The notes beneath the pieces are model-generated. The model saw only the letters and a list, made by a program, of their open reading frames with translations, was not told where the DNA came from and did not search any database. 27,451 bases of DNA, from the NCBI GenBank assembly GCA_023415655.1, contig JAEZKD010000286.1, positions 1-27,451 on the forward strand. Reading direction: 5' to 3'. Source of the stretch: Bacillota bacterium. GTDB lineage: Bacteria > Bacillota > Clostridia > Lachnospirales > Lachnospiraceae. Made by a program: the position numbers and the translations under genes. Below are positions 1-7,020 of the stretch, piece after piece (the stretch's first letter is position 1; each line of letters opens with the position of its first letter).

Positions 1-127
1 ATTTTATGCTAACCGACTAAGGCATAAGAAAGGTAACTTATAAGGAGGGGAGCGTAAGATATAGCAGCTCTTTCATTATGCAAGAATTGACATATATGAT
101 CTAAAATTCAAGTAATACCAGTAGCAA

Positions 128-1738
128 GTGAGACCACTTCACTTAAAAGTGAATTCTACCTTAGTTAAAAGTGGTCAACCGAGTGGTTTTATCATGCTTA
201 ATCAGGAGGAGACCATTGTTAGGATCAAGGTTACCTCACTCTCCAAAGAAGTTAAGATATATACGTTAACAATCATTAAAAACAAAACGTCAATGCCAAC
301 CATAAGAGCAAGTGCTTGTATGGATACAACAAAGAAAGTTGTGATTCAAGGGAATATAAGTACTGGCTACGGTCAAACCATTACTGCTAAAGTAATTGAT
401 CCCAATGGAAAGGTTGACTTTGTGGGGACAACAGTAAGCACAACAGGAGGCCGCTTTGAAGTTAACTATCAATTAAGCAACCAAAGTAAAGGAAAATACA
501 TGGTTAAAGTCAGTGGCTATGGTGTGAAGGAACCAACATCAACTAAATTTTACTACCTGACTGATGTTTGGTTAAAAAGCCTTACACTGAGTGATATTAG
601 TCTATCACCTGTATTTAAGCCAGAGATCACAGAATATACAGCAATCGTTGATGGGAGCTTTGACACCTATACGGTGACACCAGAAGCGATAGAGGGTGCA
701 GAAAAAATTATTGTTAACCAACAGACGGTTGATAGTTCAAAAGCATCGTTACCAATTTATCTTCGTGAAGGGAAGAATAAGTTGAAGGTCACAGTATATG
801 CTCATAATAATGATCTCGTAAAAACCTATACCATCACCATTAAGAAATTAAAAAAGGTACCAAGTTTAACAGCGAATGCAAAGCTAGACAATGAAAAACA
901 GGTTTTAATTCAAGGGAATACAGGAATGAAATTCAGCTTAGCATTGCCTGTATTAATAACAGATCCAAACGGTAAGATTGAATATGCAAACAATATCAAA
1001 ACAGCTAGAGACGGGAGTTTTCAACTCTCCTATGCAATGAAAAATACGACCATAGGGAATTATAAGGTATCAGTTGGTGCATATGGTCTAGTACTTCCAG
1101 CGGTAACCTACTTTACATACCAGCCAATGGTTGATTTGTTAGACCTAAGAATAGAATCTACCTCCCTGTATCCAACCTTTGATAAGAACCAGTTAAATTA
1201 TAGCAGTAGCGTTGATAGTACGACAGATTCTATACGTGTTCTAGCAACAGCCGTGGATCCAGAAGCCAAGATAACGATAAATGGTAGTAAGGTCCTAAGT
1301 GATCAGGAATCGACAAGCATTGCACTTTCGGAGGGAGTCAATCATATCTTTGTTGTTGTTACACGATATGACGTATCAAAAACGTATGAGATCCTTGTGT
1401 ACAAAGAGGAACACAAACAACCAGAACGATCATCAGATGCCACGCTATTATCGATAGAGTGCGATGCACGTATCACTCCTGAATTTGAACCTTCAATTAC
1501 GAATTACACCACAACGATTTCGGCATTGCAGTACGAAGTCATTTATGTAGCTGCGATTGCGAATGATGAAAAAGCAATGGTATTTGTGAACGACATTCCA
1601 TGTGGGCAAGATGAAAGCATTCCAATTGAGATAACAGGAGCAATAAACCTTCCAATTACAATTAAGGTAGTCGCAGAAGATGGAACCGTAATGCATTACA
1701 ACATTATGGTTACTGTGGAGGAAGGGATGAATGGATGA
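128..1738 (+). pseudogene. Cadherin-like repeat surface protein, 5'-truncated remnant
   Basis: The 536-residue open frame is a string of beta-sandwich modules. By eye these are half a cadherin-like domain (about residues 1-50), an Ig-like module (56-146), a cadherin-like domain (147-240), a second Ig-like module (246-333) and two more cadherin-like domains (336-426 and 437-531). The cadherin-like units show the family pattern of LxxLxxS, LxPxFxPxxxxY, a VNG-type turn, an xEGxN turn and a final TYTIxI strand. Such modules occur in secreted or surface proteins of Firmicutes. The frame opens with the second half of a repeat, at a GTG with no ribosome binding site, no signal peptide and stops just upstream in every frame. 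I infer a decayed or truncated gene whose front part is missing or frameshifted. No sortase motif, SLH domain or membrane anchor is visible at the C-terminus. Domain assignment is fairly sure; pseudogene status is inferred. Confidence 0.6.
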
Positions 1739-2176
1739 GAATAGCACACAAATCTACGAAATAAACTACGAAATTATTAGAAAGAAAGAAGTTAATTCAA
1801 AGAATTGTATGTTATCATTTAATTAAATCCTATTTTTACAAAATACTTTACAAAATAAAACAGCATTTGTATAATTTAACTATTTCCAGGAAATTAGTGG
1901 ATGAATTTGATGTTGGTAAAGCAGTGAAACCATTAAGCATTACTGCCTATAGACTTGTTGTAAACTTATTTTGATCTTTCTTACGAATAAAACGTGAGGG
2001 AGTTCGTCTTTCATCAAGGCCTACATGAGTATAAAAAACTTAGAATGTATGCTTTCATAAAAGAGAGTAAGTTGAGAGAAATTTAACATGTTATATGGGT
2101 AAATAATGACTGAAAATTAGAAATAATTTATATTAAATTCCCACTATTAACTTACTAATCACAAAAGGAGTAAAGT
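1739..2176. other. AT-rich intergenic region, no gene recognised
   Basis: About 440 bases between the cadherin-like remnant and the KAS III-like gene. One frame stays open for roughly 69 codons (about 1764-1973) but has no ATG, no ribosome binding site and no recognisable family, so I do not call it. No convincing terminator or consensus promoter was found. Confidence 0.5.
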
Positions 2177-3175
2177 ATGCAAAATATTAATATCAGGGGG
2201 ATTGAAGTTTATCATCCAGAAAATCAAGTGGATAATGACTTCTATATTGAGCACTTCAGTAAGCAAGGAAAGGATATTCAAGGACTATTAAACCATGTAG
2301 GGCGTAATACAAGATACATAATTAATGATGACAAAGAAAATACTTTAACAATGGGGATTGAAGTAGCAAAAAAGGTATTAGTTAGTGCAGGACTTGAGGG
2401 TAAGGACATTGATATGATATTGTTTTCCTCTCAATTCCCGGAATATACGATGCCAAGTCAAGCATTAATTGTGCAGCATGAAATCAACGGAAAAGAAGAT
2501 ACTCTCTGCATGGATACGAATGTAAATTGTGTAGGACTTTTGGTTACGTTAGAAACCACGGTCAGAGCTATGCTCGGAAATCCATATGTAAATAGAGCGT
2601 TGATCATTGGTTCTGATTATGCATCGGTACATTGTAAGGATACGGATGAGCTTACATATGCACAGTTTGGTGATGGTGCGGTTGCACTCATTTTAGAAAA
2701 AACAGAGAGTCAAGAACCAAGTGGTTTTGTTGATAGTATCTGTAAGGCCAACGGTTCGACTTGGGAACTTGTGAAATACCCTGCATGTGGTATGTCAAAT
2801 ATGTATAAAGAAAACCTTGAAAATACAGATAAATATATTGATTGGACACCTTTTGATGGTATGTTTTCCGTTGATTATGCGGTGAAGTCAATTGATACCT
2901 TACTAACGAGAAATCATTTAAAAATAGAAGATATTGATACTTATTGTTTCTCACAATTTGTAAAACCATTTATTGATAAGGCTTCCAGTGATCTTAAGGT
3001 AGATAAAAATAAATTTGTTTATATTGGTGACCATTATGGATATACTGGGACTAGTAGCCCATTTATTGCACTTTACGAAGGAATTCAAAGTGGTAAAGTA
3101 AAACGAGGCGACTTGATCTGTCTTTGGTCAGTAGGAATTCACTGGACTACTTGCACGGTACTATTGAGATATTAA
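2177..3175 (+). CDS. 3-oxoacyl-ACP synthase III (FabH/KAS III)-like protein with altered triad
   Basis: A 332-residue thiolase-fold protein of about the usual KAS III length. KAS III enzymes condense an acyl-CoA starter with malonyl-ACP, and relatives act in polyketide and signal biosynthesis. The nucleophile context DTNVNCVG puts the catalytic cysteine at residue 118; FGDGAVALIL (164-173) and the closing G-x-HWTTCTVLL segment are also typical. The histidine motif HQAN of FabH aligns with SQFV (Ser259), and the asparagine motif HGNTS aligns with YGYTG (Tyr289), so only Cys survives of the Cys-His-Asn triad. A strong AGGAG (2166-2170) precedes the ATG. The gene stands alone, with no acyl carrier protein or other fatty-acid gene beside it. 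The fold is sure. The substrate is unknown, and housekeeping FabH activity is doubtful. Confidence 0.85.
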   Translation: MQNINIRGIEVYHPENQVDNDFYIEHFSKQGKDIQGLLNHVGRNTRYIINDDKENTLTMGIEVAKKVLVSAGLEGKDIDMILFSSQFPEYTMPSQALIVQHEINGKEDTLCMDTNVNCVGLLVTLETTVRAMLGNPYVNRALIIGSDYASVHCKDTDELTYAQFGDGAVALILEKTESQEPSGFVDSICKANGSTWELVKYPACGMSNMYKENLENTDKYIDWTPFDGMFSVDYAVKSIDTLLTRNHLKIEDIDTYCFSQFVKPFIDKASSDLKVDKNKFVYIGDHYGYTGTSSPFIALYEGIQSGKVKRGDLICLWSVGIHWTTCTVLLRY

Positions 3176-3212
3176 TAAAGAAAACTACGATATTATTATA
3201 GTTAAAACAAGA

Positions 3213-3232
3213 TGAGCCAGCAAGCTGGCTCA
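3213..3232 (+). terminator. Hairpin after KAS III-like gene
   Basis: A 9-bp perfect inverted repeat (arms 3213-3221 and 3224-3232, TGAGCCAGC/GCTGGCTCA) starts 37 bases after the stop codon. No clear T tract follows, so it is a possible rather than certain terminator. Confidence 0.4.
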
Positions 3233-3243
3233 CTTGTATGAAT

Positions 3244-3283
3244 AAGACTCTGATACTACCGAGTAAGGCTGTATCAGAGTCTT
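3244..3283. terminator. Long hairpin between convergent genes
   Basis: Perfect 13-bp inverted repeat, arms 3244-3256 and 3271-3283 (AAGACTCTGATAC and its complement), around a 14-base loop. It sits between the converging KAS III-like and STAS-like genes and probably ends transcription from one or both sides, although neither flank has a long T tract. Confidence 0.5.
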
Positions 3284-3354
3284 AAAATATATTAATACTT
3301 AAAATACTTACGATTTGGTATTATTAGGTTGCATATGTATAGAGCTTATTAGAA

Positions 3355-3702
3355 TTATTTAACAATATCAAAATTCTGTAATCCAACTGCGTTACCTAAT
3401 CGTCTTAATTGCATTCCCATAACAACATTACCAGTGCAGTCAAAAACTACACTTTTAAAGCCATCGTTCTTATACATTTCCAAACAAGCCTGTAGCATTT
3501 CTGTCATATTGTTTGCAGTTACCTTTAATTTAGTACAATCAAATTTTAAATCATATTCCTTTGGATCAATAGATTTCACAATTTTAGTGTAATCTACCAC
3601 AAAATCATTAGCATCTTCGGGAGCAAAATCCCCTGAAACTGAAGCATAAACCGTTTTTTGAAGCTTTTCCAACTTTAAAAAGAATTTGCTGTTATCACTC
3701 AT
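3355..3702 (-). CDS. Small STAS-like protein of unknown function
   Basis: A 115-residue soluble protein with no signal peptide or membrane segment. The alternating strands and helices (a beta-rich N-terminus with YASVSGDF, then LKFDCTKL, a helix around MTEMLQACLEMY, then SVVFDCTG and a C-terminal helix with GMQLRRLGNAVG) resemble a STAS fold of the anti-sigma-factor-antagonist type. I cannot identify a conserved phosphorylated serine, so a regulatory role is only a guess. The start is well set: AAGGAG lies 6 bases before the ATG (complement of 3709-3714), and a good sigma-A promoter lies at 3757-3785. It converges on the KAS III-like gene; a functional tie between them is possible but not shown. 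It could equally be a member of an uncharacterised Lachnospiraceae family. Confidence 0.7.
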   Translation of the reverse strand: MSDNSKFFLKLEKLQKTVYASVSGDFAPEDANDFVVDYTKIVKSIDPKEYDLKFDCTKLKVTANNMTEMLQACLEMYKNDGFKSVVFDCTGNVVMGMQLRRLGNAVGLQNFDIVK

Positions 3703-3756
3703 TGTGTTCTCCTTATAATATAAGTATTAACTACTGGAAGAAAATGTAGTTACCAA

Positions 3757-3785
3757 ATTATACTATGTCTGAGAGTTTTTGTAAA
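3757..3785 (-). promoter_or_regulatory. Sigma-A promoter of STAS-like gene
   Basis: On the minus strand, TTTACA (3780-3785), a 17-base spacer and TATAAT (3757-3762) lie about 55 bases before the ATG of the STAS-like gene. Confidence 0.7.
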
Positions 3786-3845
3786 TCAATTCATAGAAAT
3801 CGTATAAATATTCGATAAAAAATGGAGAAAGTAACGTTATTCTAA

Positions 3846-3874
3846 TTGACAATCATTGTAAATAATTATAAAAT
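3846..3874 (+). promoter_or_regulatory. Consensus sigma-A promoter of the micro-gene
   Basis: TTGACA (3846-3851), a 17-base spacer and TAAAAT (3869-3874). The predicted start near 3881 gives a leader of about 40 bases before the micro-gene. Confidence 0.75.
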
Positions 3875-3919
3875 AGTATTAACGATATCCAAAATCTAAC
3901 AAATAAGGAGGTGAGAGGA

Positions 3920-4003
3920 ATGGGTGATAAGAATCCAAAAAAGGTTCCAAAGAAGAAAGGTTCTGCTACGAATTCAACACAGTCTTCAACAAAGAAAAAA
4001 TAG
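3920..4003 (+). CDS. 27-residue lysine-rich micro-protein
   Basis: A very short frame encoding 27 residues, beginning MGDKNPKKVPKKK, with a Ser/Thr/Asn middle and ending in three lysines. It has every mark of a real, well-expressed gene: a near-consensus promoter at 3846-3874, an AAGGAGGTGA ribosome binding site directly upstream, and a 10-bp rho-independent terminator right after the stop. It is strongly basic, lacks hydrophobic segments and is probably unstructured. Short proteins with a similar MGDK-x-P-K opening are, to my recollection, annotated as hypothetical in many bacteria, but I cannot confirm the relation here. Function is unknown; nucleic-acid or ribosome binding would fit the charge but is a guess. 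Confidence 0.7.
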   Translation: MGDKNPKKVPKKKGSATNSTQSSTKKK

Positions 4004-4008
4004 TACAT

Positions 4009-4038
4009 AAATCCCTCTACTTAGGCAGAGGGATTTTT
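4009..4038 (+). terminator. Rho-independent terminator of the micro-gene
   Basis: 10-bp stem AAATCCCTCT/AGAGGGATTT (4009-4018 and 4027-4036) with an 8-base loop, running into TTTTT (4034-4038). Confidence 0.85.
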
Positions 4039-4121
4039 CATGTAAAAAAGTAGAATGTATAACGTTTCTTTCGACGTTCACTAAATAAGGTTTATGAAGG
4101 TATTATGCCACAATTTGGAAC

Positions 4122-4150
4122 TATACATTGGAAACATACCTTTTTATAAT
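4122..4150 (+). promoter_or_regulatory. Probable promoter of uidA
   Basis: TATACA (4122-4127), a 17-base spacer and a perfect TATAAT (4145-4150) lie about 75 bases before the uidA start. The -35 matches the consensus in four of six places. Confidence 0.55.
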
Positions 4151-4223
4151 AATAAAGTAGTCTTTCGGACATTCTAAGATAGAAAATCCAAGAGATCAAT
4201 TTTATAGTTATGGAGGAACCCAG

Positions 4224-6047
4224 ATGTTAAATTCAATGTTATATCCAAGAATGACAAAAACAAGAAGAGCATTATGCTTGGATGGTATGTGGGAAATGCA
4301 ATTAGATCCCGAAGCAAAAGGAAAGCAGGAGAATTGGAGCAATGGATTGCCAAATCCTCTTAGTATACCAGTCCCAGCAAGTTTTAATGACTTTTTTACC
4401 GATAAATATACAAGAGAATATGCGGGTGATTTATGGTATGAAACTGATGTATTCGTACCTGAAGAATACAAAGGAATGGAATTAGACCTTCGATTTGCAG
4501 CAGCAACTCACCGTGCAACGGTATTTGTCAATGGTGTGGAAATTTGCTCTCATGAAGGTGGCTTTCTACCTTTCTTAGCTCGTTTCACTGAGGTAGCAAA
4601 ATACAATGAATATAACAAGGTTGTAGTATTACTCAACAATGAGTTGAGTGAAACAAGTCTACCAGCAGGAAAGACAATTACATTATCCAATGGAGTAAAG
4701 ATGTGTAAGCCATATTTTGATTTTTACAACTATGCTGGTTTACAACGTTCTGTTCATTTATTAGCAACTCCAAAAACAAGCATCCATGATTTTAGTGTCA
4801 TTCATCACATTGATGGTGCGAATGCCAAAGTGGATTATAAAATCGTAGCTGTAAATGCTGATCAGTGCACAGCTAAAATTACGGTATATGATGAGGACTG
4901 CAAGGAAGTTGCAACGGTTGAAGGGTTGGAAGGAACCATCGAAATTCAGAATGCTAGATTGTGGAAGGTATTAGATGCATATCTTTACAAATTTGTAATT
5001 ACCTTAGAACAAAACGGTAACGTGGTTGATGAGTATGAGCAAGAAATTGGTATCCGTACTGTGGAAGTAAAAGGTACAGAAATCTTAATCAATGGAAGTC
5101 CAGTATACCTAAAAGGCTTTGGCAAGCACGAAGATAGCGATGTTGTAGGCCGTGGTTTTAACATTGGCATGATGAAACGTGACTTCGAATTAATGAAGTG
5201 GATTGGTGCTAACTCCTTTAGAACCTCTCATTACCCATACAGTGAAGAAATCTATCAGATGGCAGACCGTGAAGGGTTCTTAGTGATTGATGAAGTTGCT
5301 GCTGTTGGATTTATGGAAAGCTTAATGAACTTTATGGATGCAAGCTCTGGTAAGGTGACTCCATTCTTTGATAAAGAAACAGTTCCACAGTTATTAGAGA
5401 ATCATCTTAATGCATTAGAAGAGTTAATAACAAGAGATAAGAACTATGCATGTGTGGTTGCATGGAGCTTGTTAAATGAGCCTGATACACTTGCAGAAAG
5501 TTCAGTACCATACTTTAAGCAAGTATTTGAAAAGGCACATGAGCTTGATCCACAGAAGCGTCCAAGAACGTTTGCGTTATTGATGAGCTCTACACCATCC
5601 AAGTGTAAATGTTATCAGTTTAGTGATATCATCTCCTTAAATCGTTACTATGGTTGGTATGTGAAGGGTGGCAATGAAATTGTTGACGCAGAAGTAGCCT
5701 TCCGTGCAGAAATGGATGAGTGGAAGAACTTAAACTTAAACCTTCCATTTATCTTTACAGAATATGGTGCAGACACCTATGCCTCCGAACACAAATTACC
5801 AAGCGTAATGTGGAGCCAGGAATATCAGAATGAATATCTTGATATGTGCCATAGAGTCTTTGATTCCTATGATTTTGTGAAGGGTGAGCAGGTTTGGAAC
5901 TTCGCTGACTTCCAGACAACAGAAGGTATCATGAGAGTCAATGGTAATAAGAAAGGTATCTTTACAAGACAAAGACAGCCAAAGGATGCAGCGTTCTACT
6001 TTAAGAAACGTTGGGAAAGCTTGCCTTTAAACTATAAATCGAACTAG
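4224..6047 (+). CDS. uidA: Beta-glucuronidase, GH2 family
   Basis: Intracellular glycoside hydrolase that removes beta-linked glucuronic acid from glucuronides. The 607 residues match the length and order of the E. coli enzyme (603): a jelly-roll sugar-binding domain (about 1-180), an Ig-like domain (about 182-278) and a TIM barrel (about 280-600). The general acid/base is Glu419 in WSLLNEPDT and the nucleophile is Glu513 in FTEYGADT. The NKKG motif at 575-578, which reads the substrate carboxylate in true beta-glucuronidases, is present, as are NRYYGWY and GEQVWNFADF. The segment around 362-385 is long, as in Loop 1-type gut enzymes. No signal peptide. GGAGG lies 7 bases before the ATG. No glucuronide transporter, regulator or uronate catabolism gene is adjacent, so its substrate must arrive by a system encoded elsewhere. 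Confidence 0.96.
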   Translation: MLNSMLYPRMTKTRRALCLDGMWEMQLDPEAKGKQENWSNGLPNPLSIPVPASFNDFFTDKYTREYAGDLWYETDVFVPEEYKGMELDLRFAAATHRATVFVNGVEICSHEGGFLPFLARFTEVAKYNEYNKVVVLLNNELSETSLPAGKTITLSNGVKMCKPYFDFYNYAGLQRSVHLLATPKTSIHDFSVIHHIDGANAKVDYKIVAVNADQCTAKITVYDEDCKEVATVEGLEGTIEIQNARLWKVLDAYLYKFVITLEQNGNVVDEYEQEIGIRTVEVKGTEILINGSPVYLKGFGKHEDSDVVGRGFNIGMMKRDFELMKWIGANSFRTSHYPYSEEIYQMADREGFLVIDEVAAVGFMESLMNFMDASSGKVTPFFDKETVPQLLENHLNALEELITRDKNYACVVAWSLLNEPDTLAESSVPYFKQVFEKAHELDPQKRPRTFALLMSSTPSKCKCYQFSDIISLNRYYGWYVKGGNEIVDAEVAFRAEMDEWKNLNLNLPFIFTEYGADTYASEHKLPSVMWSQEYQNEYLDMCHRVFDSYDFVKGEQVWNFADFQTTEGIMRVNGNKKGIFTRQRQPKDAAFYFKKRWESLPLNYKSN

Positions 6048-6062
6048 AGAATAGTAATTCAC

Positions 6063-6095
6063 TGCTCTTATGGTTAGAGCATCCTTATCCTTTTT
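6063..6095 (+). terminator. Weak terminator after uidA
   Basis: 6-bp stem TGCTCT/AGAGCA (6063-6068 and 6076-6081) with a 7-base loop, followed after about ten bases by TTTTT. Modest stability, but the position just after the uidA stop fits. Confidence 0.4.
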
Positions 6096-6127
6096 GAAGC
6101 AATGCTTATGGAATGTTGGATGTACCA

Positions 6128-6157
6128 TAGACAAAGCATAACAAAAAGTGATACAAT
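6128..6157 (+). promoter_or_regulatory. Possible promoter of the DUF3783 gene
   Basis: TAGACA (6128-6133), an 18-base spacer and TACAAT (6152-6157), about 35 bases before the GTG start. Confidence 0.5.
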
Positions 6158-6193
6158 AATAAAATCTGAAAAAAGGAACAATAGGAGATTACA

Positions 6194-6565
6194 GTGAAGA
6201 AACTATTATTATTTCAAGTAGAAAACCCAATGAAAGTAAAGCAAGCAGTTGCTACGATGCGACTTCGAGTAGAAGTGGTACCAGTAGAAAAATACAATTA
6301 TCTAATTTCTGATTTGGTTGCAGGCAATACCGTGGAGGTTCCTGTGTATGAAGGAGAGACACCGACAGAAAGTTTACTTCTAATGTGTGGCTTAAATAAT
6401 TCTGAAATTGATCAAGTCTTAATGAGATTACGGAATCAAAAGGTTACTACCACCTATAAAGCCATGTTAACTCCAACGAATTCAACCTGGAATCCATTAA
6501 TGTTATTTGCAGAGATGGAACAGGAAAGAAAAGAAATTGAAGAAAGACGTAAGAGCTTGCAGTAA
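6194..6565 (+). CDS. DUF3783-type small protein
   Basis: A 123-residue cytoplasmic protein. The opening strand KKLLLFQVENPMKVKQAV and the later segment ESLLLMCGLNNSEIDQVLMRLR resemble DUF3783 proteins, a small uncharacterised family common in Clostridia; I recognise it from pattern rather than alignment. A proline-containing segment (NSTWNPLMLFAEMEQER, about 97-113) leads into a highly charged C-terminal helix. It begins at GTG, fixed by AGGAG at 6183-6187. It has its own likely promoter and a strong terminator downstream, so it is probably transcribed alone. Function unknown. Confidence 0.7.
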   Translation: MKKLLLFQVENPMKVKQAVATMRLRVEVVPVEKYNYLISDLVAGNTVEVPVYEGETPTESLLLMCGLNNSEIDQVLMRLRNQKVTTTYKAMLTPTNSTWNPLMLFAEMEQERKEIEERRKSLQ

Positions 6566-6589
6566 CAAAAACTAGAGAATATATATAAA

Positions 6590-6637
6590 GGCTATGCCTA
6601 CGATGAGAAAAAAATCATGGTAGGCATAGCCATTTTT
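6590..6637 (+). terminator. Strong terminator after the DUF3783 gene
   Basis: Perfect 12-bp stem GGCTATGCCTAC/GTAGGCATAGCC (6590-6601 and 6620-6631), with extra pairing inside the loop, followed by TTTTT (6633-6637). Confidence 0.85.
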
Positions 6638-6675
6638 AATTCCTAGGAAACTGTGTTTCCTAGGAATTAAAAATG
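6631..6675. repeat. 21-bp perfect inverted repeat (palindromic hairpin)
   Basis: Arms 6631-6651 and 6655-6675 are perfectly complementary around a 3-base loop (TGT). The core is TTCCTAGGAA on both sides, flanked by T5 on the left and A5 on the right. It shares its left end with the T tract and last stem base of the preceding terminator, so the two hairpins cannot fully form at once. It could end transcription from the right or be part of a small mobile or regulatory element. Confidence 0.8.
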
Positions 6676-6696
6676 CCCTAAAAAACAGGACAACAA

Positions 6697-6739
6697 TGCA
6701 CACTCGGGGGATACCCAACCTCGGCGCGGGAACAAAGTG
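6697..6739 (+). repeat. Dispersed structured repeat, copy 1
   Basis: GC-richer 43-base block, unlike the AT-rich surroundings, running from TGCACACTCGGGGGAT to GAACAAAGTG. A diverged copy lies inverted at 10927-10968; about 33 positions match by eye, with small gaps. It is followed by related complementary segments up to 6787. Confidence 0.6.
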
Positions 6740-6787
6740 TGCTATGAGAGATTTTAATCGTGAGAGTGTGCAAAGCACACTTTGTTC
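6697..6787. repeat. Cluster of interleaved inverted repeats
   Basis: Four GTGTGC/GCACAC-type segments lie at 6697-6705, 6730-6743, 6764-6772 and 6774-6787. The second and fourth form a perfect 14-bp pair (GAACAAAGTGTGCT with its complement), the first and third a 9-bp pair, and 6765-6771 with 6775-6781 a tight 7-bp hairpin. The pairings cross or exclude each other, so several folds are possible. Confidence 0.7.
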
Positions 6788-7020
6788 TGAGCTAGATTTG
6801 AAACATCAATTGAAATACGAATAGCCTCTACCATAATACAAGAATTAAACATATCTACATTATAACAAACAAATAATAATAATGTTTATAAATATATAGA
6901 CAGAATTTAAAAAATAGTGTAATATAAGAAAAAGAAGATTATAGTAATTAATTTGACTTGTCATAGAAAAAAGAAAAGCTAACATCAAAACGTACGTATT
7001 AAAAGGAGGAAGATAAGTAT
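6788..7020. other. AT-rich leader before the DUF2087 operon
   Basis: About 230 bases of AT-rich DNA with no open frame worth calling. It must hold the promoter of the DUF2087 pair, but I see no pair of elements good enough to name. Confidence 0.4.

Noticed and set aside
1764..1973. Plus-strand frame of about 69 codons without ATG
   Set aside because: No start codon with a ribosome binding site and no recognisable family; frames of this length are expected by chance in AT-rich spacer.
6572..6778. Minus-strand open frame of 68 codons
   Set aside because: It lies entirely across the terminator, the 21-bp palindrome and the GTGTGC repeats. It has no ribosome binding site, and its coding look is produced by the repeats.
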